A stretch of 64,000 nt of DNA, taken from positions 124,001 to 188,000 of the forward strand of contig BGZK01000753.1 in NCBI GenBank assembly GCA_005406025.1. The letters are read 5' to 3'. The translations under genes and the position numbers were made by a program. Every line of letters starts with the position of its first letter. The stretch's first letter is position 1. The stretch comes from Eumeta japonica. Lineage: Eukaryota; Arthropoda; Insecta; Lepidoptera; Psychidae. Below the pieces are notes generated by a model. It was given only the letters and a program-made list of their open reading frames with translations. It was not told the DNA's origin and made no database searches. Shown piece by piece: positions 11,801 through 23,556 of this stretch.

Positions 11801-14800
11801 CAGACTGAAATCCCTTTAGCCTAACGAGTCTAAATTATATACGTTTGAATTGTTCCACAGTAATGGCCTCACTTTTGAAATTATTCAACGTATTTAAACG
11901 TATTTACTAGCGGCGGCGATGACTTCGGTTTCGGGCACGATTCGTCCTTTTCATCTTTTTTTTATTGAGATTGATTACATATTCACAGGGTTCATTTCAA
12001 CCTTTCTCTCCCTTTTAGTATTCTATACCATAATTTCTAAAGCGGAACACTTGTGGAATCGTCTCGATGTCTGTTCGCCCGTCTGTCTATTCGTCTTCCA
12101 CAACAATATAACCTCAGAAAATGTTTATCGTAGAATTATAGAATATGAAGAAAACAAAACTAAAGAAAAATTTTTGATTGGCTGTATCCTTGATACAGCC
12201 GTAAGTTTTATGTGGATATGTCACAATTTGTTTTTCCAAAACAACCTGGAATTGCCCAACGTTGGGGCATTTATAAATAATCCAAACGTTTTTAGACTTA
12301 TGAAACACCTAGAAACGTTTATTGTATTTGTTTATTTCATTCATTATCGATTAAAACGTATTGCATACGCCATTTCAACAACAAATTGTCGATATAATAG
12401 ATATCATACTTAATAACTTCGTTCAATTGTGTACCAACAGATGGCATAAATACATACCTTCCTTTTCACGTAATGAAGCCTATTAAAAACCAAAAATATG
12501 TACCTATACTTACCTGTTTCGTTCCTTTACGCACCAACAGATTGCGTTAGTGAAATAGGTCTTCCTCACGAAATGACCTCTATAGTATATACGAAAACGT
12601 AAACGTATCCACGTCAAAGAGAACAAAATAAGATATGATTATAAAAAGTAGAGGTCAATGAAGGATATAAATAAAAGAATGAATATTTTGATGCAAACCA
12701 GTAATTTTGGGAGCGTCAAATTGAAAGTTTTAACAGTTTAAAGAATTTATTTTTTCAAAGTTATCATAAACAACAATTGAAAATGAAAACTAAAAAAATA
12801 AAGCAGGTTTCCAAAAATAATTAATGTTTTTTATAGCACGCTTTTATTATTATTTCAAACACATTGGTGTGTGAGTATAAGGGTGTATGTATGTGTCGGC
12901 GTGTAATTGCGAGTGTGTGTATGCGCCTGTTTGTTATTAATGCAAACATGATTAAACATATTTACATAGGTACAATAGGTACGAATAACATTAAGATGAC
13001 ATTTACATTTCCATTAATTTAACGGATGATTTAAATCGGTCAAGATATCCAACAAAAAAGCTTAAATTTTTTAATGGTTCACATGTCACACTTTAACGGT
13101 TCACAGAGCAAACGAAAACCATTTAGACGCATATACAAAAATACCTTAAAATTTTGAACAATCCGTGTAACTTCCCGAGGAAATACTAGTGTATTTACAG
13201 TATTTACGATTCTGTCATAATAAAATATGTCAACGTTCTTAATAGCGACAAAAACACGATAAACAGTAATTCGTTCCACCAAGTTCACGATTCGCCTGTG
13301 ATTGTTATGTCAAAATGGACGCAACAAAAAGAGAAATGATTAATCACTAGTCCGTTCAATATTTTGTCTGTGGAGCGATTGTTCGGTGTAGAAGGAGCAA
13401 ACTTTTTTTTTTCTATTTCAGTATTCGTCCGCCATTCGCCCAGTAAAAGTAAAAATATTCCTAATTATATGACGTATCCGGATTATCCCGGAACCAATTA
13501 AGACACAGAACTGAAACGAGATATTTAGAGGAGAGGGAGTAACTAAGGTACCGCAATCCCCAGGAAATTTTATGAATAACGTAAAAGAGCCAGAATCGGA
13601 ATATTCTTTTTTTATATTAAGACCCTGTTCTCAAAACGAAATTGAAACGTTTGTAAGCAAATATTTGTCCAAACGAATAAAATAAACGTAAAGTGATCAA
13701 ATCGTTCCCTATCATAGGAAAACGCGAAGAGACCGATCCGAAACTCAATTTAGACTTTAATGGATGATAATAAGACATATATTTATTTTGTATATCGATA
13801 CCGCACAGGAATAATTGAGAGTAGAATTTGATTTGAACATGTGCGAGCGTTTTCGGAAATCGAGACGACCGTTAATTTAATGCATGCTTTACGGCCACGT
13901 GTACTACGGCGACGATTGAAGAAAGTTATACATGAAAAAAAAGACACATTTTTCGATCTTTTTACTGTATGTACGTTCGTTTAAGACAAACACTCATCGC
14001 TAAATAGTGTTCTTGGTAAGACAGTTATACAAGATAGTCTTAACATTTTTGCAAAATTTGTTTTGCTAATACTGAATTGAGCTTAGTATTAAAATTGATG
14101 CCAGTACGCATGCATCTGCATTGCATATTTACTTGGAATATTCTTGGTTTCATATTTTTTGTAGCTTATATAATAAAATAATACAACTATAGTTTTGTTT
14201 TTGAATTCATATTTGGCACATGGGGAAAAAACATATAAAGATCACTATTTCTATGGGAAAATAATTCATTGTATATTTCCCACCATTATTCACATGATCA
14301 AAAATCAAGTCGAAAGTGCAGTAGTTTATATGCGCTTAAGTGTCAAATATCCAAACATCGTCACAATTTTTTTTACTTATTAAATCAATAGGACAATATC
14401 ATACTAAATTAAGTATCTAATGAAACTCACTTTTTATCCATTAAATAACTAATTTAAAATTCACGAAATTAGCGCTAGCCACGTACAAAATAAAGAGTTT
14501 ATTCAAGCAACATCATATAGGTTACGTTGACTTGTCGAAATAAGATTTGCGTATGAAAGTATAAAATGGTAGCACCGTTTCAGAAATGGAGGGAAATATT
14601 GACGTTAATGCTTATGAAACTGAAAAACCTGCTACGATGACTATAACAAAAACTGTAGTAGATGAAAACTAAGAAATTTCTAAGACGTAAAAACTCAAAT
14701 CACAACAAAAAGGTGTCTATTTACGCTTACAAAATATTTAGGTTGTGTACAAATCTGACCACGTTTGCAGCCTCATAATATTCGATATACTATAAATTAA

Positions 14801-16959
14801 TCCGATTTGAATTTGTAAACGCAATAACTAAATTTTATCCACGACTTCGTCCGCGTAGATACGGAACATAATTTTTAACCAATTCAATTTTAGTATCGCT
14901 AACAATCTTACTCTCGATTTTGATTACAACCTTGATTCTCTTGTCAGCCCCAATGCTGATTTCGCTCTTAGTTCAGTTCCCGGCCTCGTTCTCTCTTCTA
15001 TTGCGTTAAAACTGGAAATGAAAACGACATCACGTTCGGATTTGATGTGAACATTATTCTATACCTTCGTAGCATAAACTAATAAGACAAATTCGGTTCA
15101 ATTGCACATCCGGTTGAAGCGATGCGCACAAACACATTTTCACATTTGTGATATATATCACTACATCTCTACGAACGGCCACGTCCGTGTGTTCTTACAA
15201 CGAATTCCTTCATTTTCTCTGGGTTACCTGTCCTGCTCTCAATATCTACGAATATTTCCCGCGTCTCTGCATCTACAATACAATAGGGAACACACTACTA
15301 GATGACTTTTTTTTTCAATTTTACCTTACGTAGTATTTAAAATTATATATTTTTATCAACAAATATCGTCCGACGCTGGAAACACATTCAAAGTACTTCT
15401 TTGAGGTGTGATAAATGCCTCATATCTATTATCAAATGTTGTCAAACGAACAGACAAAATTAAATTTCCAGATCTATGATAATAAAATTGATAATGACAT
15501 AATATCATTCTCGAATGTCCATGGTTAAGAATTATATCTCATTTAATTATTAACGTAAACAACATCGGAATAAGGAACTGAAGATTTTATATTGAATTTT
15601 TTTTAATAATGTGTAAAAATTTATTCTAACTCGTCATTAGAATTATTTTTAAATGCAAATCGTTTAGACGATTTTATGCTGACATTTGCACATTCTCCTT
15701 TGATAAATGGTAGAAAACAAGTATACTTATGTTGCAAAGGTACCGCCCAACGTAAAGTTAAATTTTGAAGTTCTTTGTAATAAAAAGGTTAGATTTGAGA
15801 GAATTTATTTTACCCGAACATTACTAATAAAGAAATGTCGAATTTTATTTAATTTTTTAGAAGTGGTCTCGCATTTTACGATATCAGACTACAGCGTCTA
15901 GTTGTTTCAGCGTACAGTACGCCGTCTCTGCTATAAGGCGACACGAGCTTTTATACGCCTCTCGGAAAATCTTCAGTTTTCATTGATAAATACAAAAATG
16001 TAAAAGTCAATCGTTTCATAAATTCTTAGAAATAAAATATGACTTTTTTAATAATTACTAAACTGGTTATTACACAATACTGAAAAGTAAATAATAAATA
16101 AACGTACAAGAAATTTTTAAATACAAACTAATATAAAACAAATACGAATCGCTATTCAACGAATTGAATATTGATCGGAGAGGGTTGACAGATAAAGCAA
16201 GTGTTAATATTTCATTTATTTTAGTCCGTTAAATAGTTATATTGCTATTTCTACGTACCTTTCATGCCAATTGGGCACATCCTCACGAATAGGCAGACAG
16301 TCAGATCCACCAGGCTGTCAGGAGTATTAAAACTACCAATGGATGCGCTCCCAACTACTTCACTTGACGTAAAGTCGTGGGTGTGACTTTTCGTCACGTG
16401 AGATGGAAATCCGTAGTGGAAGAACAAATTCGAGGGCCAGCGGTGGATTGCACTCTGCATGTTGACATGTATTGCAGGCAAGCATCTAATTATAGAGTTC
16501 CGGGAATCAACACACCACACAATATAAGCCTTTGTATTATTGAAAATAAAAAACTAAAATGTTTAAAATAAATGTATTCCGTTTGGAAACAAGCCATTAT
16601 CTACATTTTAACTTTTAACCCACAATAAGGTTTCTTCGTCTTTGTCAAATTCGTTCCATACAACAATTGCATATTTTCAAAACTTAAAACTCCATTAAAT
16701 TTTTGTATACTTATAACATTAACAAGTTTCAAATAACGGCGTTTTACACCCTCTCTCCTACTGTCAAATGTACCGCCTCGAAACGAAATGCCTCGAACTA
16801 CTTAAAAATGCAGTTGCGTCGCAGCGGCGAGCATAGAACCACATTTCTCTATTTACAACTGTTGTAAATGATATGGAATTCCACCCTGTTGCGTAATGTA
16901 ATATATTCTGAAACGGCACATGACCGCTGAGAAGGATTTACGATCCTCCCGTTTAATTA
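11801..16959. other. Long AT-rich spacer with scattered repeat debris
   Basis: No gene is supported. A frame of 164 codons at 11919-12413 (plus) is the longest in the window, but its translation has no domain I recognise, and part of it (12040-12095) overlaps the dispersed-repeat phrase seen at 90-130. At about 14838-14865 'cacgacttcgtccgcgtag' resembles a common transposon-tail phrase. At about 14900-15000 a pyrimidine-rich degenerate short repeat occurs. At about 16260-16400 the minus strand carries a weak tRNA-like or SINE-like stretch ('cagcctggtgg'). Confidence 0.35.
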
Positions 16960-17070
16960 GACATCGCGTTGCGTAACCGCCGTGTCGTCGGCGGGCCCCA
17001 GCGCCTGCGCCCGCGCCGCGCTGGCCTGCGTGGTCCGACACGGTACCGGCCGAAGCCGCCTGATTAGGCC
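16960..17070. promoter_or_regulatory. GC-rich island
   Basis: A dense GC block ('gcgcctgcgcccgcgccgcg') of about 100 bp in AT-rich DNA, with no supported open frame. A regulatory role is inferred from composition only. Confidence 0.28.
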
Positions 17071-19913
17071 TTTTAGTTTCACTAGAACTTAGTTCATTCG
17101 AATAAGTTCGTCCTTAGGTATATCTGATTGGATTTGTTTGTGCTTCGTTCCGAAACGATACTTAATATTTATTATACGGAATCGTTTCATTGTTCGTACA
17201 TCTGTGTGTCCGATGTACTAACTGTGCATCCGACTTGGTTGAAAATTATCCGAAACTATAAATTAATATTCTACATGAAAATAGAAATCGCTTTACTGAT
17301 GATCAGTCACATCTGGCATTTTATTTAATGACAACAGTGATACTACTGTTTATCGTTTTTAATTTTATAACTAGAAAACAAACATTAAGGCAAACGACAT
17401 CCATATTTTTCTATCTGTCATCATTTAGAAAGTACAAAAATAATTTCGTCAAAATCATAGCGGTTCTTTTTTTTCTGCTTCATCATAATTAGATAAGTGT
17501 AACTTAAGGTATACTGATTATACTAAACAAGGATAAAAGTTTTCTACCATCCAGAGGACGCACGAGTGTCAGTATTTTATTCAGACACTTATTTAATTGC
17601 AAAAAAGATTTATTACAGGACGCAGCGGGTAATTCTCGCTCTTGTCCATCTCGCAAATTACATTCGAGCAACGCCATTTCAAAATATCGATCCCTCTGTC
17701 AATATGTTTACGTGCCCATAAATAATTTCTCAAATTTATAAGCTGTCACAGTACAACTCGTTACGACAGTAAAGGTAAATCTTATGCACAGACATACAAA
17801 ATGCGAGCTTCATTACGAAGAACTCGTTTAAGAGACAAAAAAGACGATTTAGCTTGAAAAAGTTAAATTCGGTCGCTGTATCACCTCGCCTGATCTAACC
17901 GAGATGCCAACCTAACGAGGTAAAAGTAATGTCTTCACGTGACCTCGAACTTTTAACCGCAACGAAGATGCTGCGCGCACGGCGTCAGGTCCTCTTAAAT
18001 AACATTTTAAAAGGTTGACTGGGTGCATCGCCGCTATTAAATTATGAAATTGGAAATACCATTCTGAATAATGTACAATAGAGAACGAATGCGACTTGGG
18101 CTGTTAGACCTAGGGTTCTGATGGCTTGGGACGAAGTTACACTCGTAGCGCCAATTTGATAAAAAAAAAATAATGTCATTAAATTTGAATACAACAAATA
18201 GATATCTGATACACATTTATAATACAAACAGTATCACGTTCTTTATTTTGCATTATTTTTTCTACTTTTATAAATACAGAGTGGCATTATTGGGTTTATA
18301 AATAATAGTCTCAGCATTGCATTATAAGCACGTATAGATGTCTAGATGTCTAAATAAATGTGAATATTCTCACAATATCACTACCGGGGTTCGAGAATTG
18401 AGAAAGAAAAAACTCTAAGAAAAGCTGAAGGCGTATATTCAGTTATGTGTAACGTAAAAACGCAATACAGAACTATTAGAACGTTTTCAACTAATTGCAC
18501 TAAAAATTCACTACTTAACACATTTTGCACTATAACGTTACTGATTGCTAAGAAAAAGGTAAACTGGCAATGCTAGAATTTCAATATATTACACATACCA
18601 AAAGCTAATGTAGAATAACTTTGAAATGTAAACATCTCGTACTTGATTATAAAAAGAGCTCCCGATAATATCACATTTAATGTAAACAAACAAATGTGTG
18701 TTATTGTCTGAATATTCTAACTAATAAAAATTCCTATATAACGTAAACAACCACGCGCCCATATATTTCAAAATAAACCACCGGAGCCCTAATCTGTTAT
18801 TTATTTAAGATATTCCGCTATTTTATTATTTTGTTTATAAGCATAGTCAACAATATTTTAACTCGATTTTTTGTTGATGATATATCTGTTGCTTTTTTAA
18901 TTAGAAATTCGTCGCACAGGACACGCCCTCCCACATTTTTTTAAAATTAAAATTATGGGGCTTGGACCTCAAATCTACCACAGTGGGTAAGTGCAGGTCG
19001 GGAACTGCTCCACGTCGCTGTAACCGATACGACGATAACGTCCGAGCCGACGGCTTAATTTGATGTAATAGCAAATCGAAAACTCATTGTAAGTATTGTA
19101 TTATGTTCAAATAAATGAAATCTTTTCATAATACTTGAAATTTATTATCGGAATGATATACGATATTTTATAATTCTTAACAAAGAACTCTAGAGTTATT
19201 ATTGTTTTTGATAAACATACAGACAGACGACAGACATAAATGAATAATATTTCTGAATGGAAATGAACACTATCTCTGATCAAGTTGTATCACCCTCGGG
19301 GGTTATTGAAGTGCGAAAACCTCATTATGAGTTTCAAAATCCATTTTTCTACTACCGCATTACAAGTCTTTGCTTCCCAGATAATTGCAGAGAAACGAAA
19401 TCGATGGATAATCAACTGAGAATCGTATTTTTCGTCACGGACGACAATGATTTCGGATTCAACCAATTTTGTACTTTCAAAATTGCGTTTATTCGATTAC
19501 AGACTCGAAATTATCTCTGTCACAATATTGTATTATACTGTATATTTCAAACTGCAACCAGATTTGCAGCTAAATTATTAATGTACCAATATCCTAGATC
19601 TCAAACGTTCCAAATCGAAAAGTTAATTCAGAAATAGTTACAATTAATTAATTAATTTTCTGCCTTTGTGCATAACTTAATTATTATAATAACGTAGGTT
19701 TTAAACTCAACCTACACCCAACAAAAAACATGGTACATATATGTTTACAAACAAATACAGGAGCTCTATCATTTATTAATATTTACAAACCGGGCACATA
19801 TTTACTTATATATAATTTCCAGGATTAAACATTTGACTAAATAACTTAAAATTTTGAAAAGATCAATCCCAATTTTCGCTATCTGAGACAATTGATCCAA
19901 TCAATTATATTTT
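17071..19913. other. AT-rich spacer, nothing recognised
   Basis: No gene, tRNA or strong inverted repeat is visible. A 126-codon frame at 19257-19637 has no recognisable family features. A short TTAA run lies near 19645. Confidence 0.45.
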
Positions 19914-20225
19914 AGCGGCGGTGTATCAGTGATTGCATCGTCTTCGAGCCGAAGGATTTGAGGGTCGAACCCGACCACCATCAAATTGACCGATGAGTCT
20001 TTGAGCGTGTCACAACCGTTCGCTCGGAGCCTCGAACAGCACGTGAAGCCGTCTGTCTGTCCCGGGCGGCGAATCAGCATCGACGACGACAGTCGTTAGG
20101 AGGCTCCCACTCCACCCTGCGCCAGCGTGAGGAGTTTAATAGCCGAGCCCTCGATTTGACATTAAAAGACTGTGGGAGCGCATGTCTTAATAGTGGGATG
20201 ATTCGAATTTTGCATAACACAACAG
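19914..20225 (+). mobile_element. tRNA-derived SINE relic (copy 1)
   Basis: Near the left end a degenerate A-box ('gtatcagtgattgcat') is followed about 40 bases later by a good B-box-like 'gggtcgaacccgacc', the spacing of an internal RNA polymerase III promoter. The body is GC-richer than its surroundings. The 3' part has 'gtgggagcgcatgtcttaat', related to phrases in the relics at about 40826-41010 and 51654-51935. It lacks tRNA cloverleaf integrity, so it is a SINE and not a tRNA gene. The family is not identified. Confidence 0.5.
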
Positions 20226-20439
20226 TCATACTTCAAATATTAATTGAATGGTTACCGTACCACAGCATAAATGACGGAAACGAATGCGTTTTGATTTATG
20301 GAACAAGCCCACTGATCACGCTTCGTGTGTATAATTAATTGTGTACGCTTAAAATTTTTTCAATCATATTATGGCATCATTGCTAGAAAAACTGTATTCT
20401 GTTCCCACCGTTCGTCAAACTGAGACGGTTTACGCTTCG

Positions 20440-20570
20440 TGTAACGCAATCGTCGGCACGGCGGTGGCAGGCCGTCTGCGCCCGCGCCTCCCGGCCGAGG
20501 CCGGCGCGGCGGGGAATGTCCTCGCTCGCACGCGGCCGTGTACGTCGGACCATAAACGGTTTAATATGTA
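20440..20570. promoter_or_regulatory. GC-rich island
   Basis: A dense block ('ctgcgcccgcgcctcccggc', 'gaggccggcgcggcggggaa') with sharp edges. Frames of 60-134 codons run nearby on both strands but show no domain. It is a candidate noncoding regulatory element by composition. Confidence 0.28.
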
Positions 20571-22383
20571 AATAGGATCGCTACGGGAAATATCCTAAAC
20601 GACATCTATTACCACGTCGGCCTTGAAAATGGCCCGCGTCGCGGCGATGTATTCCGTGATAACAATACGGCGGTAATGGCGACGGCCGCCGCCCTTCTTC
20701 ATGTAAAGACATTTCATAAATTTCTAATCCAGGAGTAAATCCTAAAATATGTAATTTGGCTTTATGTATGTTATCTTCGAAAGTGTATTTTTTATAATAG
20801 ATAGGCACAAGAATAATACGGATAATAAATATAGATACTTTTTTTAAATTATGTATTTGTAAACACGTAGGTATAGATATATACAACATAACACAACATA
20901 ATATAAATGGGCCTACGCCTATTTGACACGAAAGCCGACATATGACAGTACAACATGATATATCTTCCAAACGAGGACATATCATTCTACTTTATAAAAA
21001 TGCGCATTTGTTATGCTACAGGCACGAGATAAATAATTAAACTATATATTAAATTGATAGGTGCCACGGATATTTTAAAAATTGATATTAAATTCGAAGC
21101 AATCATTTAATATACAAATAATGTGCAAGGCTCCAATATCTTGATATGACGTGTTCTATGGGTATAATATAAAATAATAGTATGGATATGTGTACGGAAT
21201 CGCTACCCATACATGGCCTACACGCTTTACCACACACTGTAGGCCAATATTTAATTTCAAAACGTTTATCATGTTTCTTTTTACCTGTTAGTACATAATC
21301 ACTTCATGTCGTGAATCCTTGAAAACGACCATAGACAAGTCCAATAAAAGTCCATCGACCCTCGCGCTGACGTTACATTTGCGCCGCGCGAGACCCCTTA
21401 GCACTATTAATCGAACGTTATTAAAAAAACACGAAAGCATAGGCGAGCTCCTCCATAGCCCACTTACGAGCGGCCGTCTGTCCGTCCGGAGGAATGCGTG
21501 ACGCAACGCCGCACCTGCACGACCACCGTACGTTCTTTATTCCAATTAATCACGCGTCAGCTCTTGTTGGGCCATGAGAATTATTTTATAAAAACAAAAC
21601 ATACACCGAAGATATTCGTATATGTTTAGTTAGAATAGGATAAATAATATAAATGCAATTATCAATGGTCTGAATTTTATTGAATATTTCAAAAATTCCA
21701 TATTACATTACGGTATTTGAAAAATATAAACACGAATATAAGATTATCTTTCTTTATTTGTATATTTTAAAAAGAAACCTGTTTTCCAATTTTCCACTGA
21801 ATAATTAATAATTTTGAATAGCGTATAAAATACATTTTATTTATACTTTGAAGAAGGTTTATAAAGTGCAAAAATTATGCGTTCACACATCTTCGACAAG
21901 TCCCGATTTCGCTCCCGGCGCTATCGATCGACATCGATCTATGTCGACTCCGGTTTCTTGTAAATTATTGCACAGATGCACATTATTGGAAAGTATAAAA
22001 TATTATGCGTGTAAACCAGAAAATTTTATGCGTAATAGTGTTGTGAACAACCAAATATCGTCAAAAAACATATCATCACTGGTACTATTATAATAATGGG
22101 ATATAATACTGAGGAGACACGCGGTTTAAACCGTATCGGTTGTTTTGATTTATGGTTTCATGCCTTTTCATTTTCGAAGAAGTGTCAATTTAAAAAAAAG
22201 AAAACAATTTTACGGAAGCGAAGCCATGGGCAAAAAGCAAGTTAAAATCTAGTCTAAACACTAATTCACTAAAAATCTTAAATCACAACCCAAAACCAGT
22301 TTCACAATCAACGTCCCAAAAAACCTCTATAAGAAACCATATCGATTTAGATTTTACGTTTATTTTCAACTCCTAAGGGAATG
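20571..22383. other. Spacer with a moderately GC-rich patch at about 21345-21530
   Basis: Mostly AT-rich, with no supported gene. The patch at 21345-21530 ('catttgcgccgcgcgagacc', 'gagcggccgtctgtccgtcc') resembles the other GC islands. Overlapping short frames on both strands there look like composition artefacts. Confidence 0.35.
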
Positions 22384-23556
22384 AAAAACTCGACTGCAAA
22401 AAAGCAACAGATAAGCAACGTACTAAATAGACCGAAACAAGATTAAGAAAAAAAAAACTACTAAAACCTAAGAAACTCTACTTTGGTTCAACAAACTACA
22501 TTATGAACTGAAAGCTTAAGTTAAATAATTTACATTGTGTTTGGTAGCAGGCCCATTAATTTTCTTACGATTTATAATTTGCAAATAGGTGTCACCTGCT
22601 ACCAAACATAATGTAAATGAACTTAGGCTTTCAGCTCATAATGTAGTCTGTTAAACCAAAAAGAGTTTATTAGGTTTTAGTAGTTTGTTTTCTTAATCTT
22701 GTTTCGATCTATTTAGTGCGTTGCTTACCTGTTGATTTTTTGCAGTCGGGTTTTTTATTTTCTTAATTATTTATTTTATTTTAGACTTTTTAGTGTCCTG
22801 TCCGGCACATTGAACGAAAACGTGTACTTTTACGATTTGTAAATCGCGCAAAATGTAGAGATGATTGATAAGTACTATTGATAGCGTGTTAAACAAAACA
22901 CAAATGAAAATTATAATGGACATAAGCAGTTCCATTTCTCAAGAGAGTTTTGGTGTGGTTGATGTAATAACTTTCTAGGGTCTAGGGAACTAATCGCTAG
23001 AACTGAGAGTGATTGGACTCTGCTCAAAGCCACGCATGCCTGATCTTTCGCGTAAAGATTATTGCTTAAATCAACAACTGCTGGGTCTAAATTCGTGCTC
23101 TGCAATTTATGGACTGTGTAATACGATATCCAACACACATTTGGGCGATTTAAAGTCAAAATACGACCATTTAAATGCTTTAATGCATTGAATACAAATT
23201 TATCGGATTGAATTAAAATGGTTGTAACTATTCCTGATTAAATTTAAATATATGACATACGTATATTTTTGTAATCTCCTTTTCATTTCCTTTATTTTGA
23301 TACCCTATTTGATACCGAGAGGTTTGGTTAAAAAAAAATTTGAACTACTTACAATTTGGCGCCAAAAATCCGCCAATTTTGTTTTTTTTTATATACCTAC
23401 CTAAGGACACTTGAGCTTTTGAGACTAATCTCACGATACTTTAATTATCGAAATCCATCCAGCCGTTTGGAAGATACGTGACAATAAAAAATTTACAAAC
23501 GAACATGTAAAAGACGCGCAAAAAACAATACCCTTCCTTGGCGATCGGGTAAAAAC
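22384..23556. mobile_element. PIF1-associated (Helitron-like) element, copy 2
   Basis: This is the longer of two related copies (the other is 10741-11752). It starts with a long imperfect hairpin: about 22384-22555 pairs with about 22590-22760, with shared phrases such as 'cattatgaactgaaagc' and 'gctttcagctcataatg'. The centre contains 'aggtgtcacctgctacc'. Downstream it keeps a minus-strand helicase-like coding fragment. The 3' part ends near 'gatcgggtaaaaa'. The Helitron assignment is an inference from the helicase type. Canonical Helitron ends (5' TC, 3' CTRR with hairpin) were not clearly identified. Confidence 0.6.
22911..23159 (-). pseudogene. PIF1-type helicase fragment (transposon-derived)
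   Basis: The minus-strand frame of 82 codons holds, at about residues 15-65, the C-terminal helicase signature of PIF1-like/Helitron helicases. 'TVHKLQ' followed by 'LDPAVVDL' corresponds to the motif usually written TVHKSQG-LD-AVVDL, then 'AKDQACVALSRVQSL' (motif VI; the arginine finger region is normally Y-VALSRVRSL), then 'AISSLDPRKLL'. Motif V is damaged: the SQG is changed and one residue appears to be missing. Walker A and the rest of a helicase of several hundred residues are absent, so it is a nonfunctional tail fragment. It sits inside the repeat element 22384-23556 and is missing from the sister copy at 10741-11752. It is not a host PIF1 gene, because the neighbourhood is repeat DNA and the frame is open for only 82 codons. 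Confidence 0.75.

Noticed and set aside
11919..12413. 164-codon plus-strand open frame, the longest in the window
   Set aside because: The translation has no recognisable domain, the DNA has the same AT-rich texture as its flanks, and part of it overlaps a dispersed-repeat phrase also found near 90-130. Chance open frames of this size are plausible in 64 kb.
19914..19985. Possible tRNA gene (good B-box-like sequence)
   Set aside because: No acceptor-stem pairing or intact cloverleaf, and a long SINE-like body follows.
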